A stretch of DNA of 64,000 nucleotides from Malachius bipustulatus (lineage: Eukaryota > Arthropoda > Insecta > Coleoptera > Melyridae), in contig OU342635.1 in assembly GCA_910589415.1 (NCBI GenBank), positions 39,024,929 to 39,088,928 on the forward strand. The letters run 5' to 3'. This document shows, in pieces, positions 37,451-49,245 of this stretch. Every line of letters begins with the position of its first letter. Within the stretch, counting starts at the first letter, position 1. A program made the position numbers and the translations under genes. The notes beneath the pieces were generated by a model. It had not been told where the DNA came from, made no database searches, and saw nothing but the letters and a program-made list of their open reading frames with translations.

Positions 37451-40400
37451 AGGTGCGATCCATTTCAGTTGATAAAGGCAGTAGCATGTTTTTTTAATAA
37501 TTCTGATTTTTTAAAAAGTACCTAGTCTTCCTTATAATTGTCAGTTCATCTCTTTTCATTTTGCATTCGGTATAAATATTTTTATATTCACAAAAGCGTC
37601 AGCCTCAACATGGAAAGATGTTCATTTATTTATGGATCACGGCAGTCGATTAATTTATAACGAGCGAAAATTTTCATCAACGCTTTAATGTAAATTCTTG
37701 CAATATTAACTGAACCTGGAATGTACATTAACTTTCACATATTATTTGAGGGCAAAGTTGCAGTACCACTTCAATGCAGAGGATCGCCAGAAATGTCAAA
37801 TTAATTTAATAATTCAATTACTTAAAGCCAAAAATACGACTCGCTCTAAATAAAATAAACGCCAGTTGATCATATTATATTCGTTGTTGTTTCGTGGCTG
37901 TTTATTTGCGACTGGTATATAAAAGTTTAATTATTCTGTGCTTAATGGAACACCTGTTTGCTTTTTTTACAAATCATAAAGCTTCGGAAACTATTTAATT
38001 TAGGGTTGTTACGACGATGTGACGAGTAACTGATGGTAACAAAATTCCAAGATAGGATTCTCTTTTTTTAGGCGATGTAATACTCCAAAAATTTCTATTG
38101 CCTTAACTCTATGTATCACTAAAATATATTCACTGTTTACCCATCTTTCTAGCAGTAGTATTTTACTTGTTTTAGGAATGTAACAATAAATAAGAGCTAA
38201 TTCTATTATAAATTACAAACAAAGTATCACATTTCACATTCCTAGGTTTCCCATATGTTGCCGTAAATTTCTACTCATCATAAGACAATACCGCTTTCAA
38301 GATTTTCTTAATTCGCGTTCAGTCTTCGACTTCAAGAGAGTTGTCAATAAAAAGGAGTCTGCTTCACGTCCAGATAATATGACCTTGTTGCAAGTATGTT
38401 ACAAGTTACAAGAAGTGTGCTAGAGGTCAGAACATACGACCGAGCAAGAATGTTTACATCATTCAGGAAGCGAAGTATTCATTTGCATTTAATTATTAAT
38501 GTGTATGGTAATTAATTGTGGTTTTTCACTCAAGCATACAATTTTTACAAATATGTGGCATTGGGTGTTATTTGGATGTTATCCAGAGGCGAGATATGTT
38601 ATTGGTTAGCCTAGGAATTTGGAGACGATGCGAACGAACGAAAATCTGAAACCCAAATGCATATTTTTAGTTTAATGTTGTAGTGGAAGCTTAAAATTTA
38701 TTGTGGATAATTAAAGCCTATATTGTCGTTTTTATAACTGAAAGTATTTTGCATTCAGTTGAGTAGGGTCAAATTAAAATTGCAATATTGAGACTTTAAC
38801 GAGATTGTCAACTAAAAGGTATATATTTACAAATATTTTCTCTATATTGAAACCTTGGAAGATTCATAATAATAATTATTATCATATTTGAAAACTAAGT
38901 CATAAAATTTTCAAGAAATTTTCTAGACACGATGAGTCTTTATTAAATTATACACCTACATACGTTTCTATTTAATTCTGATCGCTTTTATTTTTTCAAT
39001 TTTTTTTTCAAAATACATTTAAATTGTCAGACGTCTGCAGGTTGTTTATAAAGTTCATAAAGTGTTCATAGCCCTAGTACATAAAAAAACTTTGTAACTT
39101 TGTACTGTATACTTTTCGGATTGAGGAGGTCTGGATAGACTGTTCCCCTGTGACATCATTTTTCATGAATTTGACACTCTGATAAGTTTTTTCTGGGTAT
39201 TCATGCGCTCGTTATATTCTTCTTGATTTTCAGTTTGTCTCTAATTAGTTTCCATTCATATTTATGATATCTGGAATGTTTCGAAACCGAAAAACAAACC
39301 AGAGGATCTTCTCTCCTCTGATCTATAATTTTTCACAGGAATTTTATCTTCCCTCTGATCATTACTTTATCTCCAAGATGTGTTTTTTCTAAATAATTTT
39401 ACCTATTTTCTGATTTTTTTTAACAGGTTTTGTACTTGCGCCCTTGTTTGATGAGATCATCAATAAGTATAGTTGATGAAATAGTAACGAAGAGTTATTT
39501 CATTTCTTTACCTATATATAGCGTCATTTTTAAGTTGTGGTAACGCCCTGTAGAATTTGTTAAGACAAACAACTGTTTTCAAATATTTTTTTTGATTAAA
39601 TCAAAAAAAGTATCCATACAGTTTTGAGAAACTGAATTTTCATCCAGTCCCAACAGAAATCCTTCACTTTTGGATAAAGCGATTTTTTTATCTACTTTTG
39701 TTTCAATAGGTAAGTATATCATATTTCTGTAAATTCATAACGGCCAGCGGTGATGGATCTATATCGTTAAAACGTACCAATTGTCCAAAAAAGGGAGCAA
39801 TTGTTTATTTTAATTAAATATGCGACTAAGTAGACCGCAAAAAGCAATGACAGGATCTTTACTTAATGAGCATGTTCTCTGAGAGTCAATTTAGTCAATT
39901 GAGAGTCAATATTTACAGTAAGATGAAGAAAAATGATAAAAATGACAATGCACTTGTTAATTTTTTTTTTCAGATGTCTCTCCATTTTTCCGAGAATATT
40001 GTGAAGATTTCAATTAACTAGATAGATAGGATATATTTTTCTACTCTACATATTAGAGTGAAGGAAGTAGGTAGGTCCAACGTAACTCGACTTTATTGCA
40101 TTAACCTTGAACCTATTTTGCTTTCTTTCTTCTAGATATAATCGTAGTTTTGTGAGAACTTTTGAGGTAATTAATGGTATAATTAACTTTCACACTTCCT
40201 CGGATAAAAGAATAATAATAATTACACGTGTTTCCTGAAACAATGGCAGATATTTTCTAAATAACTATCTCTATGGACGTACGGTGGACTCATTACCTAT
40301 AAGTCCTATAACTAATAGAAAATGTACGATTATACTTAAGTGGGATATCATATAAGTTAATACGCCTGTATATATGAAAAACATACATCTATACATCTAT

Positions 40401-41249
40401 ATATATATTCTATCTATACATCATAATCTATACATAGATTATACATACATCTATAATTCAGTTATATTATTTTAAAATTACTTTGACTTATATCTACTTA
40501 CCTACATGTCTTATTGTTTTTTTATAAAATTATATTTCTATTGTGAAGTATACAATGAGATGAAAAAGAAGGCGATATTGTATATAAGTAGTACTTTGTA
40601 GCCACACACGTTGCAATATACTTAAGTAAAGTAAAACAGAGCAGTAGTACCACGACAGGCTGCAGTTATTAGAAAAAATATAAAATAAGTTTAATTTTCC
40701 ATTCATTTCACTGGATGATTATGAGCAAGAAACTTTCTTGAGAATCTGAAATTTAATTTTCAGAAAAAAAGTGACCAGACCAACAAAACTGACTATTTTT
40801 ATACTTATGCTACTCAAGTCAGGCTTGTTCAGATTGAAAAACTGTAACGAAATAAATAATCCAAAATTAACAATTTCACGAAAGACCCAGCCTCTCTGCT
40901 CTTCTAAGAAAAAAAGATTTAGATATGAGCACTGCACAAGATTGTATAATAAACCTCACAATTTTGGTAAAACTATAATACAAAACCTACTTCTCTTGGT
41001 GTCTTTCATTGACAATAATAATTATTCTAGTTTCTCGACGAGTTATGGTGTTATTGCCATGTATTAGCATAATAATGTCTATCTGTCTTGAACACGTACT
41101 TCTCTTTCATATGTAAAACTTATAGCAATACAGACCACTTCATTACAAAAACGTTTTCCATTTTTGTTTGTCCAACTTCTGACCGGCGAATAATATTATG
41201 TGTTCGTGTGATTAGTCATGGTATACTTTATAATTTGTCAATAAAAAGG
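37451..41249. other. Intergenic, no feature seen
   Basis: AT-rich with simple ATA/CATA repeats around 40378-40450. No gene or structured repeat recognised. Confidence 0.5.
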
Positions 41250-41807
41250 CAAAATTTTGGTCATAAGAGTATATTTTACAAATTGCTAGCTTTATGACCG
41301 GTTTCGGATCTTACCTCATCATCAGGACAGTTGTAATGTTATCAGCAACCGTATAAGTATTAATAAAATATGAAACAACATCAAGGTAAAGAGATGGAAA
41401 CGGAGATTGAAGTTTCATGAGGTTTGGTAAAAGTCTAAACATTTTAAAAGTCTTATTTCTAAGTGTTGAAACGGCCCCTTTTGAGCTGAAGGACTTTCAA
41501 ATTTTTCAAACTTTTATCAATACTCATGAAACTTCAATCTTCGTCTCCATCTTTTTAAATTGATGCTGTACCATATTTTATCAATATTTAGGTACGGTTG
41601 CTGGATAATTTGACAATGCGACCTATAGATTTTAGTTAATATTTAATATTTTATTTATTTAAGATTTTTGTATAAGATATTTTATGTAATTACGAAAATT
41701 CGGTTTTCCTCAATTTAAGCTGCATGTCCTGACGATGGAAAAAGACCCGAAATCGGTCAACAAGGTAGCAATTTCAAAACTATACTCTTATGATCAAAAA
41801 TCTGAAA
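41250..41807. mobile_element. Fold-back element with GGTTTCGG...TCATCAGGAC arms
   Basis: Arms 41250-41425 and 41530-41807 are inverse copies with several gaps. Outer parts share TCATAAGAGTATA and AAATTGCTA; next comes GACCGGTTTCGG (right arm inverse GACCGATTTCGG) and ATCATCAGGACA (inverse CGTCAGGACA); inner parts share GAAACTTCAATCT and CGGTTGCTG. Non-coding. Confidence 0.7.
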
Positions 41808-42155
41808 TATTTAAAGCAAAAAATCGCAGTACTTGACCAAATTACCTTTGATGTAATAAATCTGTGTCGATCAAGGACAACTTAATCAGCGCGCCAAGCG
41901 TATGTGGTTGATACTAAAAGGTATATTGGATTATCAAGGCGGGAATTTTAAATAGCAACACTGAAAAGAGAATTCGTAACCGTACATTAGTAGGTAAGTA
42001 TTTTGAAGCAGAAGAACAATACATAACAAAGTCTGCATTATGTTTATGGACTATAAGTTACACCCATAGCCGTATGAGGGCGTTGTGAACCTTGCTCGAT
42101 TTAGGGCAGAGTATCCGGTATTATTAGTTGAGCGTATTTGGTTAGGTTGTTCAAA

Positions 42156-42343
42156 TTATAACAATACCAAATTCGAAATGCCACCTTTCGTGTTTGAAAG
42201 ACTAATCGCGGTATAATTTGTTAATAATTAGGACCGATCAATGTCACATGCATGACGTCGATTGAAATCCTGGTACCAAATACAGCTTAAAAATGATACT
42301 TTTTGACACGAAACGTGGCATTTGGACTTGGGCGTTGTTATCA
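42156..42343. repeat. Inverted repeat, MITE-like (188 bp)
   Basis: Arms of about 37 bp (42156-42192 and 42307-42343) around AAATGCCAC and CTTTCGTG with scattered mismatches. Non-coding. Confidence 0.5.
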
Positions 42344-42819
42344 TACGTTTCCATAGTTACGCTTTATTGCCGTCAAGTGTATCCATGGAAATCAAAGTAA
42401 GGCAATAGAGAGTAATTTCATTTTCAAGCAATAGTTAAATAACGTTGTTATTAAAAAAAAAAGTTGTATGCATCTCGAGCGCGAAATTATGGTGCTTTAG
42501 AACTGCCTCGGCTCTCGCCTCGAAAAAAGCTCTCATTCTGAAGCGTTAAAGTTCAAGTTCGAACTCTAGTTTCATAAATAACTATTTGATAAAAAGTCAT
42601 TGTTACTCTTTGACAACGCTAGTTTTTTTATAATTTATTGTTTTCAGCAAGCTTTATGCTTAAATTTTCAAAAATGGCATGTAATTGTATTCATAACGAA
42701 ACCTGAGATCCTGCCAAGAAAAACAAAACAAAAACTACTACTACTACTTTCTGAAATTTCACAAGTTTTATTTGTTTCTGTTTTGAACTATCCCACATTT
42801 TTCTTGATAAAGAAATCTT

Positions 42820-43075
42820 GGAACACCCTGTATATGTCTCCATATATATCTTAACTTGTCAATAAAGACGAGTGTGAGATCTTGGGGAACAAAAAGTTGC
42901 ATTAAGTATTCAGTACCTACATTAAAAGTTAAGAAAGGGAAAGGTACGCCGTGTTCCGCTATCTTGGACCTTTTTAGACGTAAATTGATTTGAAAGTTCA
43001 ACAATTCGAACTGCGCAAACCTGTCTTTTCTAGTTTTCTCCGACAATATGAAAATGTGTTAATATACAGGGATTT
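42820..43075. mobile_element. Half copy of the 5.4-kb fold-back MITE family
   Basis: AAAAGTTAAGAAAGGGAAAG, then CCGTGTTCCGCTATCTTGGA, parallels the right arm of the 5422-6284 element (AAAAGTTAAGACAGGGACAT, then CCGTTTTCCGATATCTTGAC). It has CACCCTGTATA at 42827 and ATATACAGGG at 43063, so both ends remain. Confidence 0.55.
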
Positions 43076-43143
43076 AAAAAATAAATAAAACCTGTAATCA
43101 CTTATGAACAAACCGAAAGTAGGAAATATCACTTATATTCCTA

Positions 43144-43640
43144 AAACCGCGTCTTATACAGGGTGAATCATATGTAACGATTAAATTCATTTCTAAGTTA
43201 ATATTTGTAAAATTTAAAAAAAAAACGAAACAGGTAAATTTCTATGTTTTATTTATGTTCTATTGACGCAACTTTTTTTTTATAGTTGGTCAATCGAATT
43301 ATTCCAAAATAAGTTTGTCATAATTCTTTCAGAATGTATTGAAAATCTAACTTTTTAATTTGAAGTTTTTTCACATATCGATGGTCTAATTCTAACACCC
43401 CGTAACTGTATGAATCAATATTTTACAGGAGAAAGTTTTTTTATTTTTAGTTTTAAAGGGCTAAATATGATCCAGGAGATTACAAAACTTTTTTTGTAGC
43501 CAATTTCCCAAGCCAATACGGTGTATTTCAACTCATGACCATGACAGAATAAACGTACAACCGAATGGCGCGAAAAAGTAAAATTTGGATTTTTTGCAGA
43601 TGCAGGGTATTAGAGCTAGACCATCGATATGTAGATATTT
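43144..43640. mobile_element. MITE remnant with TACAGGGTG end and inner inverted repeat
   Basis: Begins TACAGGGTGAATCATATG. Inside, ACATATCGATGGTCTAATTC (from 43373) is inverted at 43605-43632 with few mismatches. The right terminus was not located. Confidence 0.45.
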
Positions 43641-45855
43641 ATCACTTCACAGAATTGGTGAAATATCTAATTGTATAAGTAATTGTAATTTTTTTTTATA
43701 ATTATTATTACGAAATTTCTGCATACCTATTCTGTTCTTAGACTCATGGCCCAGCAAAATTGATTCTTACTTTAAACGTCTTAACATCTCTTCATCAACA
43801 GCAGCTAGCAGATACCACTATCCTTAGCGACTTGGTCCAAAATATTGGAGCCATGCATGTTTGCCCGTAAATAAGATCTCAGGTCTATCTTCACCAATCA
43901 TTAGAGTCTGAAATTGTCCTGAAATTTTTAGGCTAATTACATTTTTGATAATCAATTCTCATGGTCGTATCTTCAAATTAGTGATAAAAAATTCTGGTAT
44001 GCTCGGCGACGTAATAAATGTTGTAAAGGAAGCCGTGGTCCATCATCATATTGAAAATAACTAAATCGGCAACACTGGATGCATCGACATGATAAAAATG
44101 TGGGTCAGTAGTGATCATGCACCCTCGGTCAAGGCCATATTGTATCTACCTGTTTGACCTACGCCGCTGACCTACTTTAGTTAATAACGGTATCTGTGCC
44201 CTAAAGGTACTGTTATTGCTTTATAGATATGCGGTATCGGAATCACTACAACTTGTTATTCTTATTTGAAATAAATGAGTTTATGAAAGGTTTCAGCATG
44301 TGTGTGTAACGTGTAACGCTAGCGCTGCAGGTGAAACAATCTTGGAACGATGAGAAGAGAACCAGATGACGCATACCTTAAACATACATTTTATACGAGA
44401 CAAGAAGCGTATTATGCGTTTTTCAATGGGCTAGCATAGATACATATCATTTTATGGAAAATTTGAATATAGACAGACTAATTTACTGTAAATTGTCCTA
44501 ATATTCCATATAAAAAATCCTTATTTTTATCAATCATGTGTTGGTAATTTTCGTGAACGAAAAAACCGTAGTCTAATTCATGAAAAAAAATAAATAAATA
44601 AATAGTGATGCTGCCGATACCTATTCGGCATTAAGTATTTATGAAAAAATAAACTCATTATGGTCAGTTATAATACTGCTAGGTTCCAGATGTTCCAGGA
44701 TGTGGTAAGTGAAAGTAGTCATTTCTCTAAACACCTTCTACCTAGGTAACTATAAGTAGGTATAAATTATAAAATAATCGTGAAAATACATAAGAATTGT
44801 CATCAAGAAGTTGACTGAAATATTTTTTCTGTACAAATATAGACAATTAAAAGAGGCACTGTAAAAATATGAGAGAATCAGCCCAGCTTTCTATTCTGCT
44901 ACTAAATCGAATGGCCATCTGAAGATTTGTCCGGTTTTACTCCTTTAATAACTTTCAGTCAGTCTGTAACATGAAACCAGACCGGACATTAAGTGACACG
45001 CACATATAAACACACGTGTTTATTCATTTGTGAAAGCTCCAAGAAATGGGCGAAGTGATATCAAGAAAATCTAGTTTAATCGCCATAAAACACTATCAAT
45101 AAATACAATTGCTAATTTGTTTCGTTTTATAAGCACCAGCACCGCTCTGTGAAAAAATATTTGAATAACCATCAAAAAATCTCCGTCATTAAAATAGAGG
45201 TATTCGCACTATCAGTGCTTAGCGTTTAGTTCCATGGAAAAACAGATCTTTTATCTATTCTATAGTCTTGAAAGTTCAAGAAGAAATCACATCTTAACCC
45301 ACTTGCTTCCGAAAAAACTTGTTCGAAGAGTAACTCTCTCTCCATGGTCATCCACATTCTTGGACACTCATAGTCTACGATTATTGTATTCTATTTTAAT
45401 TGAAATATTTATTAATGAGTATGTAATATAGAAAATTAATTAAGGAACAATCACGTCATATCTCTGATAATAAAATCACAAAATGTAAAAATAAAAAAAG
45501 GACCTCTTGATATAATAATTATTTTATTGATGCCCAGATTAATCATTGTTCATTAATAATTTGATTGCGCATTTATCTTTCTGAGACATGATGGCACTGT
45601 AAAATATTTACTTTTCTAACTGAAGAGCAAATATGCACAACCAGATAAGTCTATTTTCCATAATTCTTAGAAAATCGACGAAAGCTTACTACACAAAAAC
45701 CATTTAACTTAATAAAAAAAAGAAATACCCATGGGGTTACTAACTTGTTACCGCATTGATTCTTATGCCAAACAGCAAACGAAACTTGTATATTTTTCTC
45801 TAAAAACAAGTAAAAGAATGTACTTATCTTGTTTTGCTCTGAAAACCGAGTTTTT
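43641..45855. other. Intergenic, no feature seen
   Basis: AT-rich, some less AT-rich sequence at 43.75-44.35 kb that may be an unrecognised repeat. No gene found. Confidence 0.45.
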
Positions 45856-45909
45856 CTGGTTTTGCTTGAACCAAAAGATTAATTAAACTTGTTGTTCAAG
45901 CAAAACCAG
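45856..45909. repeat. Perfect 16-bp stem hairpin
   Basis: CTGGTTTTGCTTGAAC (45856-45871) is exactly inverse to GTTCAAGCAAAACCAG (45894-45909), with a 22-nt AT-rich loop. It lies just left of the fold-back element at 45946. Confidence 0.6.
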
Positions 45910-45945
45910 GCAAAATGCTGTATTGTGTTTATGTTACGTTAGTAT

Positions 45946-46789
45946 ACAGTGTGTGTCACAGGCAAGGTACACCCCCATTTATTTCTTTATTTTTGGAGAT
46001 AATTTTTTGAAATTTGGTACGTCGCATACTCTCAATAGAGCGCACTTTTCAGCAGAAATTTGAATTTTTTCTCGCATCCGGTTTTTCTGGAAATGTTACC
46101 AACTTTTTATTTTTAAATAGGACACCCTATATCTTATGATATTTTTGAATTTTATACATTTGTACAAATCCAACAATACCACATAAGTACCATTTTAAAT
46201 GTCAAATTTGTTTTTATTTAATTTTTTATTTCTCAATTATAGTGTGCCATGACTTCAGTTGTGTTCGTCGCAGATGCAAAATGGGTACACCAAAATGTCC
46301 CTTATTAAGAGTACCAGTAAATGATACCTCGGTACCAATATGGTACCATTTGAAAAAAATGAATCCAGCTCAAAAAATCATTCCGGTGCGCATAATTCAT
46401 CCATAAATCACTTAATTTAGTACTTTGAACAAAAATTCGATTTTTCTGGCATTAGATGATCCCATTGGAGTAAAACGAAATAGTCATGGCACACTATAAT
46501 TGAGAAATAAAAAATTAAATTAAAACAAATTTGACATTTAAAATGGTACTTATGTGGTATTGTTGGATTTGTACAAATGTATAGAATCCAAAAATATCAT
46601 AAGATATAGGGTGTCCTATTTAAAAATAAAAAGTTGGTAACATTTTCAGAAAAACCGGATGCGAGAAAAAATTTAAATTTCTGCTAAAAAGTGCGCTCTA
46701 TTGAGAATATGCGACGTACCAAATTTCAAAAAATTATCTCCAAAAATAAAGAAAAAAAAGGGGGTGTACCATGCCTGTGACACTCACTG
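45946..46789. mobile_element. Long fold-back MITE (844 bp), third family
   Basis: Arms of about 310 bp (45946-46255 and 46482-46789) are near-identical inverses. Ends: TACAGTGTGTGTCACAGG and the inverse of TACAGTGAGTGTCACAGG, with TA at both borders. The 226-bp middle is unique. Non-coding; high arm identity suggests a young insertion or arm conversion. Confidence 0.88.
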
Positions 46790-46908
46790 TATGTATACGT
46801 GTAGGAGTTAATAAAGGATATTTAGAAACATATTTATTGAAAAAAATCATAGTTCCGAAAACTAACAAAAAAGAATTCTTTCTATATAATATGAAATTCT
46901 GGACAAAG

Positions 46909-47400
46909 AAAAACTCCTACATATTCACTGCTACCTCTTCTTCGAGGCACCCGCAAACATCATCTTCGTTATTTTCATTTTCTTCTTCTTTCTCTTCTTC
47001 TTCAGCGTCCCTTTGTAGCAATTGCCTGTAGCTCTAACTTTCGTTTGCTCCTAAGCATAACCAAACTGTTGGATCATTAAATTGTCAAAATGGAAAAACC
47101 TCTTTTCCATTTTGGTGTACCGCATCCCAAAGTCTTCCCTGGAAGTTCTAGTTTTCCATCTCTAGGCCTTCATTTTAACAGTTTCTGGAATTTCTTGAAT
47201 TTTTCTAAACAAGTGGTAAACTTGTAATTTTCATAATAGATCTCCACAGCTATATTGAATCTCTGCAAATATTTTTTTAGCTCTTGCATTTTGGGTACTT
47301 TTTTCAAACTCCTTTCGAGTCTTTTAACGTCTAAGAGAGATGCCATTCTTCGCCAAGTTTTTTTAACATCACCCACTTCAGTATAAATCTCTTCGTATGC
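46909..47400 (-). pseudogene. Coding-like fragment with acidic tail, unidentified
   Basis: The minus strand has a 68-codon frame (47376-47170) with a helical, Lys/Arg-rich sequence (TWRRMASLLDVKRLERSLKK), then, after a frame change, a Glu-rich segment (RDAEEEEKEEENENNEDD) ending near 46916. It may be the C terminus of an old transposase or a processed gene. I do not recognise the family. Confidence 0.25.
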
Positions 47401-47639
47401 TTGGCTTGTAAAGAAAAGTGGGTTTTTCTCAAGGGTTTCTATGCTCTTGACTATGAATGCTTGTATCGATATAACTCACCTAAGAGAGCAAGAAACCACC
47501 ATGAAGTAAAAATCTCAAAAAATGAACGTCTCTGCTTTTCCATGGTTGCTTGTATTCGTTTATTTGTGTTTATGTATAAGTCCCTATTTCTTGCTGAAAT
47601 ACACCTTGAAATTTTTATTACCTCACGCTTATTTTGAAT

Positions 47640-49025
47640 AAAATATTTTGATTTATTTTTATCTAATCGTTAGAAAGTGAATTTGATACTGAGAGACAAT
47701 GCCCAAAAAACATATCGCATCTTTTGTTCAAAAAATTATTACTGAATATTTTTTTTACAATAATTCTGACTCACTATACTTACAGACGAAGTTTTCGTTT
47801 AGTTATAATTAGCTGACAAGAAAGTATAGTCTTGTAACAAACAATTAATTGTCGTAAGAATTCTTTCATGAGGATGATACATTAGTTGGGCTGGAGCCAG
47901 ACCTTAGAAAGCTTTTTTGTTAATATGTGTTGTTATAGATTGGCACTAACAACATAGAAAACTATTGCTTCTCGTAGTTTGATTTTTACTTTTTTATTTT
48001 TATTACATTATTTGGAAACAATGTGCTGTTTGAGGAAACTTCACTGCCAGAAAAGTAGAAGGAAAACGTTTGCTTCAAAAAAGGAGTTATTGTCTTTCAT
48101 CGGACTCAGTAATTCTTATAAATCGCTGCTGCTAACTTGATTCCTCTATTACTGCTATTGTTCATCAATTCCATTTCTGTTCAAGGTATAATTAACCAAA
48201 TTTATGAAACTATTGTTTCATAAATTAATTGACAAGAGACCGATGTGCCCCGAAACGTTTCAATTAAGAAATCTTTTAACAGCTAATTTTTTAACCATGA
48301 ACCCAAACCCCAATAAACTGTAAATTGAGAATTAAATTATTTGCTTCATAAGTCTTTGATTTAATTATTATAATAAATAAAAAATTATAAAAAAAACAAG
48401 CTGATGTTAGAATGTTAGAATATTTACTCCAGTACCTTTTCCTTCGCTCTCTTAACAATCATACTCGAGTTGGCTCTTAAAGATAACTTTTTCACTTTGA
48501 AATTAGTTACGAAAAAATTAAAAGTATGAATGAAAAATAATATGCGATTTTTTCTTTGTTAGAACGACCTCACCTGAAATATACGAGAGTGAATTTTCCA
48601 CGACAAGCGAAATAAAAACATTTATAAGAAGGTCATTATCAGCTTCTACGTCTTCCAAATAAACACAATAAGCATGGAAATAAAACTCGTCTTAGATCTT
48701 TCGAGAAGCCGTTTTTATTTCCCCGTTACGAGCCATGAAGATCTCTTACGCATAAACACATCAATCTTTTATTTAACAATGCGAGCTTTTGCATTTATAT
48801 TGGGGTTGTATCTGAGGAAAAGCTCAATGGAATCGTAAAAATTTAATATATGAAATTAGGAAAACGTTAAAAAGCTCTAAAAGGATGTATTTATGTCAAA
48901 ATGTATTTATTTCATTTCTTCCAGGGATCAGGGATCGTATCTACTACTTGGTACCTACTAATAATCATTTGAATTTTTCCAGACTTTGAATATCATGGAA
49001 GACATCTTCTAAAAAATTGCAGTTA
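47640..49025. other. Intergenic, no feature seen
   Basis: AT-rich; no gene or repeat structure recognised. Confidence 0.5.
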
Positions 49026-49245
49026 TACAAGGTGATCCCGAAATGGCGGACACGGTATTCAGGGTGTTGTAGAGTATGTTCAGAAAGACTGTAAATTTAA
49101 AACAAAAATGGTTTCCTCGGCTTCTTTACCGAGATATAGAGTGGCCTTTTTCTAAAATTTAAATCAAAATGGCAGTCAAATTTAAGCAACCTCCACTGGA
49201 AAAGCACATGACTTGACGTATATAACTATTACGATAGTGTTTGCT

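Noticed and set aside
40378..40450. ATA/CATCTATA-rich repeat as a possible satellite or origin
   Set aside because: Low-complexity simple sequence without regular unit.
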